From the NCBI RefSeq assembly GCF_001429045.1, contig NZ_LMHY01000009.1, positions 31,966 to 95,965 on the forward strand: a DNA stretch of 64,000 nt. The letters are read 5' to 3'. Every line of letters starts with the position of its first letter. The first letter of the stretch is position 1. This document shows positions 9,273 to 17,468 of the stretch, piece after piece. This stretch comes from Pseudomonas sp. Root71. Its GTDB lineage: Bacteria; Pseudomonadota; Gammaproteobacteria; Pseudomonadales; Pseudomonadaceae. The translations under genes were made by a program, and so were the position numbers. The notes under the pieces are model-generated. The model had not been told where the DNA came from and did not search any database. It saw nothing but the letters and a program-made list of their open reading frames with translations.

Positions 9273-9304
9273 TTTTTTTTTAGAAATTAGGACCAGTATC
9301 AAAA
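9273..9304. promoter_or_regulatory. AT-rich box in the potD-like/regulator divergent promoter region
   Basis: A run of nine T is followed by AGAAATTAGGACCAGTATC and AAAAG. A closely similar string (run of T, GAAAATAAG-AC-AGCATCAAAA) occurs at 10356-10385, in front of the second glycosyltransferase. The sharing suggests a common operator or promoter element, most simply for the adjacent GntR-type regulator. This is inference from two copies. Confidence 0.4.
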
Positions 9305-9399
9305 GATGTCAACGCTTTTTTTACGGCCTGACGCTTCGCCGGCGCATGACATAAGATGAGCACCTGAGTCCGACAGCGGATCACAACGAGAAAACACGC

Positions 9400-10332
9400 T
9401 TGAGCACGACAGCCGAAAAAAAACCGCGCACCAATCACCTGGAACTGGCCCGGCGCATCCTCGAGCACACCCAGGAAAGCGGCCTGGTGGCCGGTGACCC
9501 GGTGGCCGAACAGGCCCTGGCCCGGACCTTCCAGGTCTCGCGCACGCTGATTCGCGGCGCGCTGAAAGTGCTGCTCGAAGAAAACCTGCTGAGCCATGAA
9601 GCGGGCAAGGGTTACACCCTGCTGGCCCCCCCGGCCGGCCAGACCTTCAACGCCGCCCTGCCCCAGGCCGAAGAAGAAGAACTGGCCGCCTCGGTGCTGC
9701 GTGACCGCATGGCCGGGCGCCTGGGCGACAGCATCAGCATCAGCGAACTGATGCGCCGCTACGACATCGGCCGGCCGGCGGCGCAAAAGGCCCTGCAGCA
9801 ACTGAGCGAAAACCAGGCCATCGAGCGCGGCCCCGGCCAGTCCTGGCTGTTTCGCCCGTCACTGAACAGCCTGGCCGCCCTCGAAGAAAGCCTGAAATTC
9901 CGCCTGATTCTCGAACCTGAAGCGTTGCTCAGTCCCAGCTTCAACGCCGACCCGCAACGCCTGGCGCTGTTGCGCAGCGCCACCCAAAGCCTGCTCGCCC
10001 GCCCCGTGGAAGATTTCGATATCCAACAGTTTCGCGAACTGGACATCAGCTTCCACGAACTGCTGGCCCAGAGCTGCGGCAACCGCTTCATCAGCGACGC
10101 CCTGCTCCAGCATCAGGGCCTGCGGCGCCTGCCGAACCTGCTGCCCTCGGTGAGCGTGCACCGCCTGCAAGAGGCCCTGCGCGAACACCTGCAGATCATC
10201 GCGCAGATCGAACGCGGGCAGATGGAGATCGCCGCCGACCTGCTGCGCCTGCACCTGCGCCTGAGCGCCGCGCAACGCCCGCAAACCGCCAACCGTGGCA
10301 TCCCGCAAAGTCATCTGTTCGGGCGTCGCTAA
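9400..10332 (+). CDS. GntR/FCD-type transcriptional regulator with two winged helices
   Basis: A 310-residue regulator starting at TTG 9400. Residues ~13-68 form one winged helix (VAEQALARTFQVSRTLIRGAL) and ~90-150 form a second one (SISELMRRYDIGRPAAQKALQQL); the rest is a mostly helical FCD-like ligand domain (RELDISFHELLAQSCGNRF). Ordinary FadR/GntR proteins of this class have one winged helix and are ~230-250 residues, so the duplication explains the length. It lies between the divergent importer operon and the second glycosyltransferase and probably controls both. The ligand may be the transported amine. Confidence 0.85.
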   Translation: MSTTAEKKPRTNHLELARRILEHTQESGLVAGDPVAEQALARTFQVSRTLIRGALKVLLEENLLSHEAGKGYTLLAPPAGQTFNAALPQAEEEELAASVLRDRMAGRLGDSISISELMRRYDIGRPAAQKALQQLSENQAIERGPGQSWLFRPSLNSLAALEESLKFRLILEPEALLSPSFNADPQRLALLRSATQSLLARPVEDFDIQQFRELDISFHELLAQSCGNRFISDALLQHQGLRRLPNLLPSVSVHRLQEALREHLQIIAQIERGQMEIAADLLRLHLRLSAAQRPQTANRGIPQSHLFGRR

Positions 10333-10355
10333 CCGACTTGCAAAAAACATGATGA

Positions 10356-10385
10356 TTTTTTTTTGAAAATAAGACAGCATCAAAA
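10356..10385. promoter_or_regulatory. Second copy of the AT-rich box, before the GT1 gene
   Basis: Matches the box at 9273-9304 with small gaps and lies about 50 bp before the ATG of the second glycosyltransferase, where a promoter or operator would be expected. The sequence between them also has an inverted repeat GGCGGGTC-TGACCCGCC (10399-10415) that could fold in the leader. Confidence 0.4.
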
Positions 10386-10433
10386 ACACCTTCAGGAGCG
10401 GCGGGTCTGACCCGCCATGGACAGTCCCTCGCC

Positions 10434-11717
10434 ATGCAAAAACAAAAACTGATCGCCCTGTTTCCCGAAGCCAGTTTCGGCGCGGCCTTGAACTGCATTG
10501 GTATCGCTCAGTCGCTGCGTGAACTGGGCGCCAGGCCGGTGTTCATCTGCCATGAACATTTCCAGGGGCTGTTCGCCGAATACGGTTTCGACGAATACCC
10601 GATTCCGCAAGCGAGCCCGTTGTCGGCGGCGGAACACCAGCACTACTGGGAGCGCTTCATCGAGCGCAGCATTCCCTACTTCGACCAGACCCCGCTGGCA
10701 CAGATCGACAGCTACGTGGCTCCGGCCTGGGAAGCCATCATCGACACCGCGATCGAAGCGGAAAAACCCTTGCAGCAGTTGCTCGGCCACCTCAAGCCCG
10801 ACGTGATCGTGCTCGACAACGTGGTGATGTTCCCGGCCATCGCCAACGCCGGTTGCCCCTGGGTGCGAGTGGTGTCCTGCGCCGAAACCGAACTGCCGGA
10901 TGCCAACGTTCCACCGTACCTGTCCGGGTGCCTGGCCAGCGCCCCCCAGGCCTGCGAACGCTACACCGAGCAGTACCTGAAGGCTGTCGCACCGGCCCAT
11001 GAACGCTTTTCGCAATTTCTCCTCGGCAACGGCACCGCGCCGTGCCCAGCGGGGCAGTTCCTCACTGACTCGCCATGGCTGAACCTGCTGCTGTCACCGA
11101 CGCCAGTGCGCTATGCGCGCCAGCAAGCGCTGGACCCGCAGCGCTACGTGTACCTCGACGGTTGCGTACGCCGCGAAGCGCCGTACATCGTCCCGGACTT
11201 TCCACGGCACAACGACGCGCCGCTGATCTACCTCAGCTTCGGTAGCCTTGGCGCCGCCGACACCGGAATGATGAAGCGCCTGATCAGCACTATCGAAACC
11301 TTGCCGTACCGCTTCCTGGTCAACGTCGGCGCCTACCGCGACATGTACACCACCGTGCCGGACAACGTGTACCTCGACAGCTGGTTTGCCCAGCCGGCGG
11401 TGCTCAAGGAATGTCAGTTGTTCATCCACCACGGCGGTAACAACAGCTTCTGTGAAGCGCTGTATTTCGGCTTGCCGTCGCTGATCATTCCCTATTGCTG
11501 GGACGGCCACGACAACGCCGCCCGCGCCGAGGAAGTCGGCGTCGGCCGCTACCTGCCGCGCTTTGCCGATCCCCTGGCCGCCCTGCCCGCCGCCCTCGAA
11601 CAGCTGCTGGCCGACCAAGCGATGAAACAACGCCTCAAATCGTTCAGCGAGCGCATGCAAGCGACCCGCGGCACCGACATTGCCGCCCGCGCGATTCTTG
11701 CGCTGCCAGACCTCTAG
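10434..11717 (+). CDS. GT1-family glycosyltransferase (UGT/MGT-like), copy 2
   Basis: A 427-residue paralogue of the enzyme at 4011-5294. Both begin with KQK-x(2)-IA-x-FPEA and end with the donor-site signature FAQP...IHHGGNNSF (HHGG at 332-335) and WDGHDNAARAEE. Conservation of length and donor motif suggests a common sugar donor, while the N-terminal halves differ more and may bind different acceptors or act in sequence. It starts the plus-strand unit with the FAD oxidase and third cupin. Acceptor unknown. Confidence 0.9.
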   Translation: MQKQKLIALFPEASFGAALNCIGIAQSLRELGARPVFICHEHFQGLFAEYGFDEYPIPQASPLSAAEHQHYWERFIERSIPYFDQTPLAQIDSYVAPAWEAIIDTAIEAEKPLQQLLGHLKPDVIVLDNVVMFPAIANAGCPWVRVVSCAETELPDANVPPYLSGCLASAPQACERYTEQYLKAVAPAHERFSQFLLGNGTAPCPAGQFLTDSPWLNLLLSPTPVRYARQQALDPQRYVYLDGCVRREAPYIVPDFPRHNDAPLIYLSFGSLGAADTGMMKRLISTIETLPYRFLVNVGAYRDMYTTVPDNVYLDSWFAQPAVLKECQLFIHHGGNNSFCEALYFGLPSLIIPYCWDGHDNAARAEEVGVGRYLPRFADPLAALPAALEQLLADQAMKQRLKSFSERMQATRGTDIAARAILALPDL

Positions 11718-11734
11718 CCAAAACAACAAAAACC

Positions 11735-11768
11735 GTCGGGCAACCGAACGCAATCGTCGCTGCCCGAC
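11735..11768 (+). other. Intergenic inverted repeat between GT1 and FAD oxidase genes
   Basis: GTCGGGCA and TGCCCGAC form an 8-bp perfect stem around an 18-nt loop. No T-run follows, so it is not a clear intrinsic terminator; it may slow polymerase or stabilise one part of the transcript. Confidence 0.45.
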
Positions 11769-11787
11769 ACACCGCCGGAGTTTCAGC

Positions 11788-13185
11788 ATGAATGTCCCAT
11801 CGCGTCTCGATGCGCTTGACCGTGCCCTGCCTCACCCCTTTTGGCAGGACACCGTTACCCCACCGCCCGCCGCGCCCGCCGTCAGCGGGTCCATGCAGTT
11901 CGATCTGGTGGTGGTCGGTGGTGGCTTTACCGGATTGTGGACCGCGCTATTGGCGCGCCAGCGCAACCCCGGGCTGAGCATCGCGATCATCGAGGCACGA
12001 CGCTGTGGCGGTGAGGCCAGTGGGCGCAATGGTGGTTTCTGCGCGCCGAGCATTTCCCATGGCGTCTCCAACGCACTCAAGCGCTGGCCGAATGAAGCAG
12101 AGCAACTGATCCGCCTCGGCCGGCAGAACCTCGACGAACTGGCCGCCGACCTGCAACGCTTCGGCATGCACGTCGAGTTCGAACGCCAGGGCAAGCTCAA
12201 CGTCGCCAGCCAGCCGTGGCAGGTCGACGGGCTGCGCTCGATGCAGCGCAACTATGCGCGGTTCAACATCGACTGCCAGTGGCTGGAAGGCAGCGATCTG
12301 GCACAGAAACTTGATTCACCGGCGTATGCGGCCGGCCTGTTCGAGCCCAATTACGCCCTGCTCAACCCGGCGAAAATGGCCGCTGAATTGCGCCGCATTT
12401 GCCTTGAGCAAGGCATTCAACTGTTCGAAAACAGCCCGGTCCTGCAACTGAGCGCGGACAAAGACAACCTGCGCCTGCGTACAGAAAGCGGCGAAGTGAC
12501 CGCCGGAAAAATCGCCATCGCCACCAACATCGCCCCGCCACTGCTCGGTCATCTGGCATCGAGCGTGATCCCGGTCTACGACTACAGCCTGGTCAGCGAA
12601 CCCCTGAGCGATGCACAGCTGCAAGCCATCGGCTGGACCGGCCGCTACGGCATCGCCGACGCCGGCAACCAGTTCCACTACCTGCGCAAGACCGCCGACA
12701 ACCGCATTCTCTGGGCCGGCTTTGATGCCATCTACCATTTCGGCGGGCGCCGCGACGAGGCCCTGACCCAGCGCCCGCAAAGCTTCCAGCGCCTGGCCGA
12801 ACAATTCCAACAGACCTTCCCGGCCCTGGGCGATATGCGTTTCAGCCATGCCTGGGGCGGCATCATCGACACCTCCGCACGCACCACGATGTTCACCGGA
12901 TGCGAGCACCAGGGCCGCGTCGCCTATGCCTTGGGCTTCACCGGGCAAGGGGTGTCCGCCAGCCGCTTCGCCGCGCTGAACATGCTCGACCTGCTGGCCG
13001 GCGAGCGCACCGAACGTACCGAACTGCTGATGACGTCCAAGGCGCCGTTCCGCTTTCCGCCCGAACCCTTGCGTTATGTCGGCGTGAAACTGGCCCAGCG
13101 TTCACTGGCGCGGGAAGACCGCGACGGTCACCGCGACCTGCTGCTCAAGACCTTCGATGCCTTTGGCATCGGTTTCGATTCCTGA
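11788..13185 (+). CDS. FAD-dependent amine oxidoreductase (PuuB/DadA-like)
   Basis: A 465-residue flavoprotein of the D-amino-acid oxidase superfamily. The FAD-binding GGGFTG is at 44-49 with the acidic ribose-binding end IIEA downstream, then GGEASGRNGGFC. The C-terminal segment YALGFTGQGVSASRF completes the FAD site. ATG at 11788 with GGAG eight bases before it is preferred over an in-frame start 108 bp upstream inside the previous gene. Relatives oxidise amines such as gamma-glutamylputrescine to aldehydes. In this locus it would supply an aldehyde to the dehydrogenase at 562-2070; exact substrate unknown. Confidence 0.88.
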   Translation: MNVPSRLDALDRALPHPFWQDTVTPPPAAPAVSGSMQFDLVVVGGGFTGLWTALLARQRNPGLSIAIIEARRCGGEASGRNGGFCAPSISHGVSNALKRWPNEAEQLIRLGRQNLDELAADLQRFGMHVEFERQGKLNVASQPWQVDGLRSMQRNYARFNIDCQWLEGSDLAQKLDSPAYAAGLFEPNYALLNPAKMAAELRRICLEQGIQLFENSPVLQLSADKDNLRLRTESGEVTAGKIAIATNIAPPLLGHLASSVIPVYDYSLVSEPLSDAQLQAIGWTGRYGIADAGNQFHYLRKTADNRILWAGFDAIYHFGGRRDEALTQRPQSFQRLAEQFQQTFPALGDMRFSHAWGGIIDTSARTTMFTGCEHQGRVAYALGFTGQGVSASRFAALNMLDLLAGERTERTELLMTSKAPFRFPPEPLRYVGVKLAQRSLAREDRDGHRDLLLKTFDAFGIGFDS

Positions 13186-13198
13186 TCCGGAGACCACC

Positions 13199-13558
13199 AT
13201 GTCCACAGCCCTGCCCCGGCACGTCATCGACTTCGCCAGCGACCTTGCTCCCCGTGAAACTGAAATCAACGACCCGGCCGTGGTTGACGCGCCTTACCGC
13301 AGCAAGAGTTGGCGGCACTTTGTGCAGCCCGGAAAAAACGCCGTGGCCGGCATCTGGGAGGCGGGACCGCACCGCGAGCGCTGTCAGTGCGATTACGACG
13401 AGCTGTGTCACATCCTTGAAGGCAGCGTGCGCCTGACCGATGCCGAGGGCGTCGCGCGCACGTTCGGCCCCGGTGATTCCTTCGTGGTCGCCAGCGGATT
13501 CAACGGCACCTGGGAAAACCTCACGACGGTGCGCAAGGTCTACTTCATTCTCGGCTAA
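13199..13558 (+). CDS. Cupin protein, third copy in the locus
   Basis: A 119-residue DUF861-like cupin. Core strands are HRERCQCDYDELCHILEG and FGPGDSFVVASGFNGTWENL, ending KVYFILG. It starts 13 bp after the oxidase stop with GGAGA before the ATG, so the two are cotranscribed; oxidase plus cupin is a common pairing in amine catabolism. Its last 4 bp overlap the convergent diguanylate cyclase gene. A degenerate fragment of a close relative lies at 35681-35785. Confidence 0.88.
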   Translation: MSTALPRHVIDFASDLAPRETEINDPAVVDAPYRSKSWRHFVQPGKNAVAGIWEAGPHRERCQCDYDELCHILEGSVRLTDAEGVARTFGPGDSFVVASGFNGTWENLTTVRKVYFILG

Positions 13559-14622
13559 ACGGCCCCGACCGCTACGTCAGGCTGCTGACGTACCTGATTG
13601 CGCCCGTTGCGCTTGGCCTGGTACAGCGCATCGTCGGCGCGGGTCAGCAGGCTTTCCGGTGTGTCGCCAGTTTGCGCATGGGCCACGCCAAACGATGCGG
13701 TGATGGTGTCCAGCACCGTGTCGGTGCCCCGGGCCTTGACCCGCAGCGACTGGATTTTCAGGCGCAGGCGCTCGGCAAAAGCGCCCGCGGCCGCCATATC
13801 CGGGCAATCCTTGAGCACCACGCAGAACTCCTCGCCGCCATAACGCGCCGCGAACGCTTCTTCGGGCAGCGAATCGCGCAACACCCGGGCGACATGCTGC
13901 AGCACGCGGTCACCCAAGGGATGGCCGTACTGGTCGTTGAACTGCTTGAAGTGATCGATATCCAGCATCACCAGCGCCACACCCGTCGCCACGTTGCCCA
14001 TGGCCTGTTCAAGCTGGCGGTTGAAGGTGGAGCGGTTGAGCAATTCGGTCAGGCCATCGAGGGTCGCCGCCAGTTGGGCGCGTTCGAGTTTGTCCCGCAG
14101 GCTTTTGATTTCATGCTGCGCCGACTGCAACTGGGCGAGGAAATGCTCCTGCTGCCCCTGCATCAGCCGAGTGCTTTGTTGCAGCTGGATCAGGATGCTC
14201 GGCAAGCGCTCGTCGGCGGGTTCTTCGAGCATCTGCAGGTATTGGCCAAGGCTGGCCTGGAAGTTCTGGTTGCCTTGCACGCTGCGCGACACATCGCGCT
14301 CCATGTCGTCGACCAGGTTGATCGCATCCTGCTGCCCGGAGCGGGCATCCGCCAGTTCATCGCGGATGATGTACTCGCGAAACAGCTTGGTGGCGGACTC
14401 CGGCGGAAAATAGTCAAAGTCGTTGACCACCCGGTCCAGTTGCCGGTTGAGCTCCGGCTCCTGGCCCTTGCTGTAGGTGTACCAGAGCGCGTAATGCACC
14501 GGGTTGGGCGGAATGTTGTGACGAACCATCAGCGGCACTGCCTGCTTGAGCAATGCCGCGGCCTCGCGGGAGTCTTCCGGATACAGCGCTAGAACAGTCG
14601 CTCGCGTGTCTGATTGGCTCAT
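13555..14622 (-). CDS. Diguanylate cyclase (GGDEF domain)
   Basis: A 355-residue cytosolic GGDEF protein that should make cyclic di-GMP. The active-site motif is RYGGEEF (GGEEF at 262-266) after LTELLNRSTFNRQL and DIDHFKQFNDQYGH. No RxxD inhibitory site is seen just before GGEEF, so product inhibition may be weak. The N-terminal ~180 residues lack membrane segments and include a coiled-coil-like stretch near 150-185, probably for sensing or dimerising. ATG at 14622 is preferred over an upstream in-frame start at 14688. It is convergent with the cupin and unrelated in function to the locus before it. Confidence 0.93.
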   Translation of the reverse strand: MSQSDTRATVLALYPEDSREAAALLKQAVPLMVRHNIPPNPVHYALWYTYSKGQEPELNRQLDRVVNDFDYFPPESATKLFREYIIRDELADARSGQQDAINLVDDMERDVSRSVQGNQNFQASLGQYLQMLEEPADERLPSILIQLQQSTRLMQGQQEHFLAQLQSAQHEIKSLRDKLERAQLAATLDGLTELLNRSTFNRQLEQAMGNVATGVALVMLDIDHFKQFNDQYGHPLGDRVLQHVARVLRDSLPEEAFAARYGGEEFCVVLKDCPDMAAAGAFAERLRLKIQSLRVKARGTDTVLDTITASFGVAHAQTGDTPESLLTRADDALYQAKRNGRNQVRQQPDVAVGAV

Positions 14623-14730
14623 GGTTTCACTGTGATTGTTATCATTGGCGTTTGGCAAACTCGCTGAGCATAGCGATACGCCCGGCAAACGACCATCCCG
14701 ATTTACACAATCATTTCAACCCGGTGTGCC

Positions 14731-15212
14731 CGAGGTATTGCACCCAGCTTTTTTGTGGGAGCGAGCCTGCTCCGGGCGGCGTTCCGACGATGGCGGTGTA
14801 TCAACCAACGACGATGTTGGATTTGATGGCCTCATCGCGAGCAAGCTCGCTCCCACAGGGGCTCTGCGTTTTAACTGATCACCATCACCACTGCGCGAGG
14901 GCGGCAAAGCTTGCACCCGAGGTATTGCACCAGGCTTTTTTGTGGGAGCGAGCTTGCTCGCGATGGCGGTGCATCAGTCAACGAAGATGTTGGATCTGAT
15001 GGCCTCATCGCGAGCAAGCTCGCTCCCACAGGGTCCTGTGTTTTAACTGACTGCCATCACCACTGCGCGAAGGCGGCAAAGTTTGAACCCGAGGTTTTGC
15101 ACCAGGCTTTTTTGTGGGAGCGAGCTTGCTCGCGATGGCAGTGCATCAGTCAACGAAGATGTTGAAGCTGATGGCCTCATCGCGAGCAAGCTCGCTCCTA
15201 CAGGGGTTATGC
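14731..15212. repeat. Tandem array of three REPIN units
   Basis: Three successive units, starting at about 14731, 14918 and 15090 (steps 187 and 172), each contain CGAGGT(A/T)TTGCACC followed by a T-run, a REP, a loop with ATCA(A/G)(C/T)CAACGA-GATGTTG, and an inverted REP. The first unit has a variant REP (CTGCTCCGGGCGGCG). It fills the 600-bp gap between the diguanylate cyclase and the PotF-like gene; no gene was found in this gap. Confidence 0.9.
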
Positions 15213-15222
15213 GGTGCCTGTG

Positions 15223-16263
15223 TCAGCGCGCAGCCCAGGCATTGAAGCGCTGTTCAAGCTCTTCGCCATGGTCGACCCAGAACTCCGCGTCCACGGCCCG
15301 CGCACCGGCCAGGTTGGCCTCGGCGGTCGGCAGTTGCTCCTGCACGGCCTTGGGCAGCAATGGCAGGGTCTGGCGATGCACCGGCCCGTAGGGGATGGTT
15401 TCGGAGAAGACTTTTTGCGTCTGCGGCTGGCTGGCAAATGCAATGAAATTTTCCGCCAATGCCTTGTTCGGCGTGCCTTTGACCACCGCCCAGTATTCCG
15501 GGTCGTACAGGCTCTGCGGCCAGACGATGCTCAGCTTCATGCCTTCCTTCTGCGCCGAGGCAATCCGGCCGTTGTAGGCCGCGCTCATCACCACGTCCCC
15601 GGCCACCAGCCATTGCGCTGGCTGGGCGCCCGCCTCCCACCACTGGATGTTCGGCTTGATCTGGTCGAGCTTGGCAAAGGCCCGCGTCACGCCTTGCGGG
15701 GTGTTCAAGACCTTGTACACATCGTCCGCCTTGACCCCGTCGGCCAGCAAGGCGATTTCCAGGGTGTACTTGGCGCTCTTGCGCAGGCCGCGCTTGCCCG
15801 GGAAGTCGGCGACGTTCCAGAAGTCTGCCCAGGACTGCGGCGCCTTGGCCTGCTTGCTCTGGTCGTAGGCCATGACCATCGACCAGACGTAAGTGGCCAC
15901 CCCGCACTCGGTCAGCGCACCGGGCACAAAGTTCGCCGAGTCACCGAAGCGTCCTTGATCGAGCTTCTCGAACAGGCCCTCCTCGCAGCCGCGCAGCAGC
16001 TCGGGGCTTTCGACTTCTACCACGTCCCAACTGGTGTGACCGGCGGAGACCATGGCCTTGATCTTCGACAGCTCGCCGTTGTACTCACCGGCGATGATGT
16101 TGCCCGCGCCACTGGCGTTGAAGGGCTGGAAATAGGCCTTATCCTGGGCCTGTTTGGTAGCACCACCGAAGGAAATCACGGTGAGGTCCTGGGGGGCCGC
16201 CCACACACTGGCACTGAGCAACGCCAGGGCAAACGGAACACTGCAACGCAAGGATCTGGACAT
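15223..16263 (-). CDS. Periplasmic solute-binding protein (PotF/PotD-like)
   Basis: A 346-residue extracellular solute-binding protein with a signal peptide (cleavage near SVWA-APQDL, residue ~22) and mature start LTVISFGGATKQAQDKAYF, as in polyamine or opine-type binding proteins. No permease or ATPase is adjacent, so it either uses another importer (perhaps the one at 5327-8062) or partners encoded elsewhere. It follows the ArgE-like gene by 35 bp and probably belongs to that operon. Confidence 0.88.
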   Translation of the reverse strand: MSRSLRCSVPFALALLSASVWAAPQDLTVISFGGATKQAQDKAYFQPFNASGAGNIIAGEYNGELSKIKAMVSAGHTSWDVVEVESPELLRGCEEGLFEKLDQGRFGDSANFVPGALTECGVATYVWSMVMAYDQSKQAKAPQSWADFWNVADFPGKRGLRKSAKYTLEIALLADGVKADDVYKVLNTPQGVTRAFAKLDQIKPNIQWWEAGAQPAQWLVAGDVVMSAAYNGRIASAQKEGMKLSIVWPQSLYDPEYWAVVKGTPNKALAENFIAFASQPQTQKVFSETIPYGPVHRQTLPLLPKAVQEQLPTAEANLAGARAVDAEFWVDHGEELEQRFNAWAAR

Positions 16264-16298
16264 GGATCGCTTCCTCGGGGCTTGTCGGCCCGTTGTTG

Positions 16299-17468
16299 TT
16301 ATGGGTGTTCGGATTCACTCAAGTAAGCCGCCAGGCGATCCATCAAGCGGTCACAGGCCGCCATCTGGACAACGCTGACAAATTCATCGGGCTTGTGCCC
16401 CTGGTCCATGCTGCCGGGACCGCAGACCACCGAAGGAATGCCGGCCTGATCGAACAGCCCGCCTTCGGTGCCAAAGGCCACGGTGCTGAACGCGTCGCTG
16501 CCGCACAGTTGGGCAATCAGCCGGGCCGCCGCGCTGTCGACGGGTGTCGCAAGGCCGGGGTAGGCGGAAATTTTTTCAAAGCGGATAGCGGTATCGGTGT
16601 CCACGGCCTGCATGGCCGGCAGCAGCGTCTGCTCGGCGTAGTCCTGCAGTTCGTCGACGACCACTTGCGGGGCGAAGTCGGGCAAGGCGCGGATCTCGAA
16701 ATCGAAACGGCAGTCCGCTGGCACGATGTTCAGCGCCGTACCGCCCTGGATCACTCCGACCTGCACGGTCGAGAACGCCGGATCGAAGCGCTTGTCGTGC
16801 AAAGTTGGCCGGGCCAGGGTGGCACCGATGTCGCCCAGCCGACCGATCAGGCGCGCGGCCTGCTCGATGGCATTGACCCCGTAAGGCGCGTAGGCCGAAT
16901 GGCAAGCGGCACCGCGCACGTGGCAACGCATCGCGAGTTTGCCTTTGTGGCCGAGCACCGGCTTGAGTTCGGTCGGCTCGCCAATCAGGCACAAGGCCGG
17001 AGCCGGGATGCGCTGGGGCAGCACTTCCAGCAAACCGCGCACACCAAGGCAGCCGACCTCTTCGTCATAGGAAAACGCCAAATGCACCGGGCGCTTCAAA
17101 GGGCTGGAGAGAAACATCGGCACTGCCGCCAGCACCGAAGCCAGATAGCCCTTCATGTCCGCGGTGCCACGGCCGTAAAGCTTGCCATTCGCCTCGCTCA
17201 GGCTGAATGGTTCGACCGTCCAGGCCTGGCCGTCCACCGGCACCACGTCGGAGTGCCCGGACAGCACGATGCCGCCGGCCACACGCGGGCCGACCGTGGC
17301 TAACAGATTGGCCTTGGTTCGCTCGGCGTTGTAGATCAGTTCGCAATCCACGCCCAGTTCGTGCAGATAGTCACGCACGAACTCGATCAGCTCCAGGTTC
17401 GAATCGCGGCTGACCGTGGCGAACCCGATCAATCGCGCGAGCATGGCGCGGCTGCGCAACTCACTCAT
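16299..17468 (-). CDS. argE-like: Acetylornithine deacetylase-like M20 peptidase (ArgE family)
   Basis: A 389-residue metallo-deacylase. Metal-binding signatures are LSGHSDVVPVDGQ (first His/Asp), YGRGTADMKGY (bridging Asp), SYDEEVGCLG (Glu pair) and a late MDQGHKPDEF His. It would release an acid from an N-acylated amino acid. ATG at 17468 overlaps the stop of the DUF1028 gene by 8 bp; an upstream in-frame start is less likely. Because it sits with RidA, DUF1028 and a flavin monooxygenase, it probably acts in catabolism rather than arginine synthesis. Confidence 0.88.
   Translation of the reverse strand: MSELRSRAMLARLIGFATVSRDSNLELIEFVRDYLHELGVDCELIYNAERTKANLLATVGPRVAGGIVLSGHSDVVPVDGQAWTVEPFSLSEANGKLYGRGTADMKGYLASVLAAVPMFLSSPLKRPVHLAFSYDEEVGCLGVRGLLEVLPQRIPAPALCLIGEPTELKPVLGHKGKLAMRCHVRGAACHSAYAPYGVNAIEQAARLIGRLGDIGATLARPTLHDKRFDPAFSTVQVGVIQGGTALNIVPADCRFDFEIRALPDFAPQVVVDELQDYAEQTLLPAMQAVDTDTAIRFEKISAYPGLATPVDSAAARLIAQLCGSDAFSTVAFGTEGGLFDQAGIPSVVCGPGSMDQGHKPDEFVSVVQMAACDRLMDRLAAYLSESEHP

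Noticed and set aside
13672..14592. Plus-strand reading frame opposite the GGDEF gene
   Set aside because: The minus strand carries RYGGEEF and the rest of the GGDEF signature; the plus frame has none.
14731..15212. Repeat array considered as a CRISPR
   Set aside because: Units are ~175-185 bp palindromic pairs, not short direct repeats with unique spacers; cores match the genome's REP elements seen elsewhere in the window.
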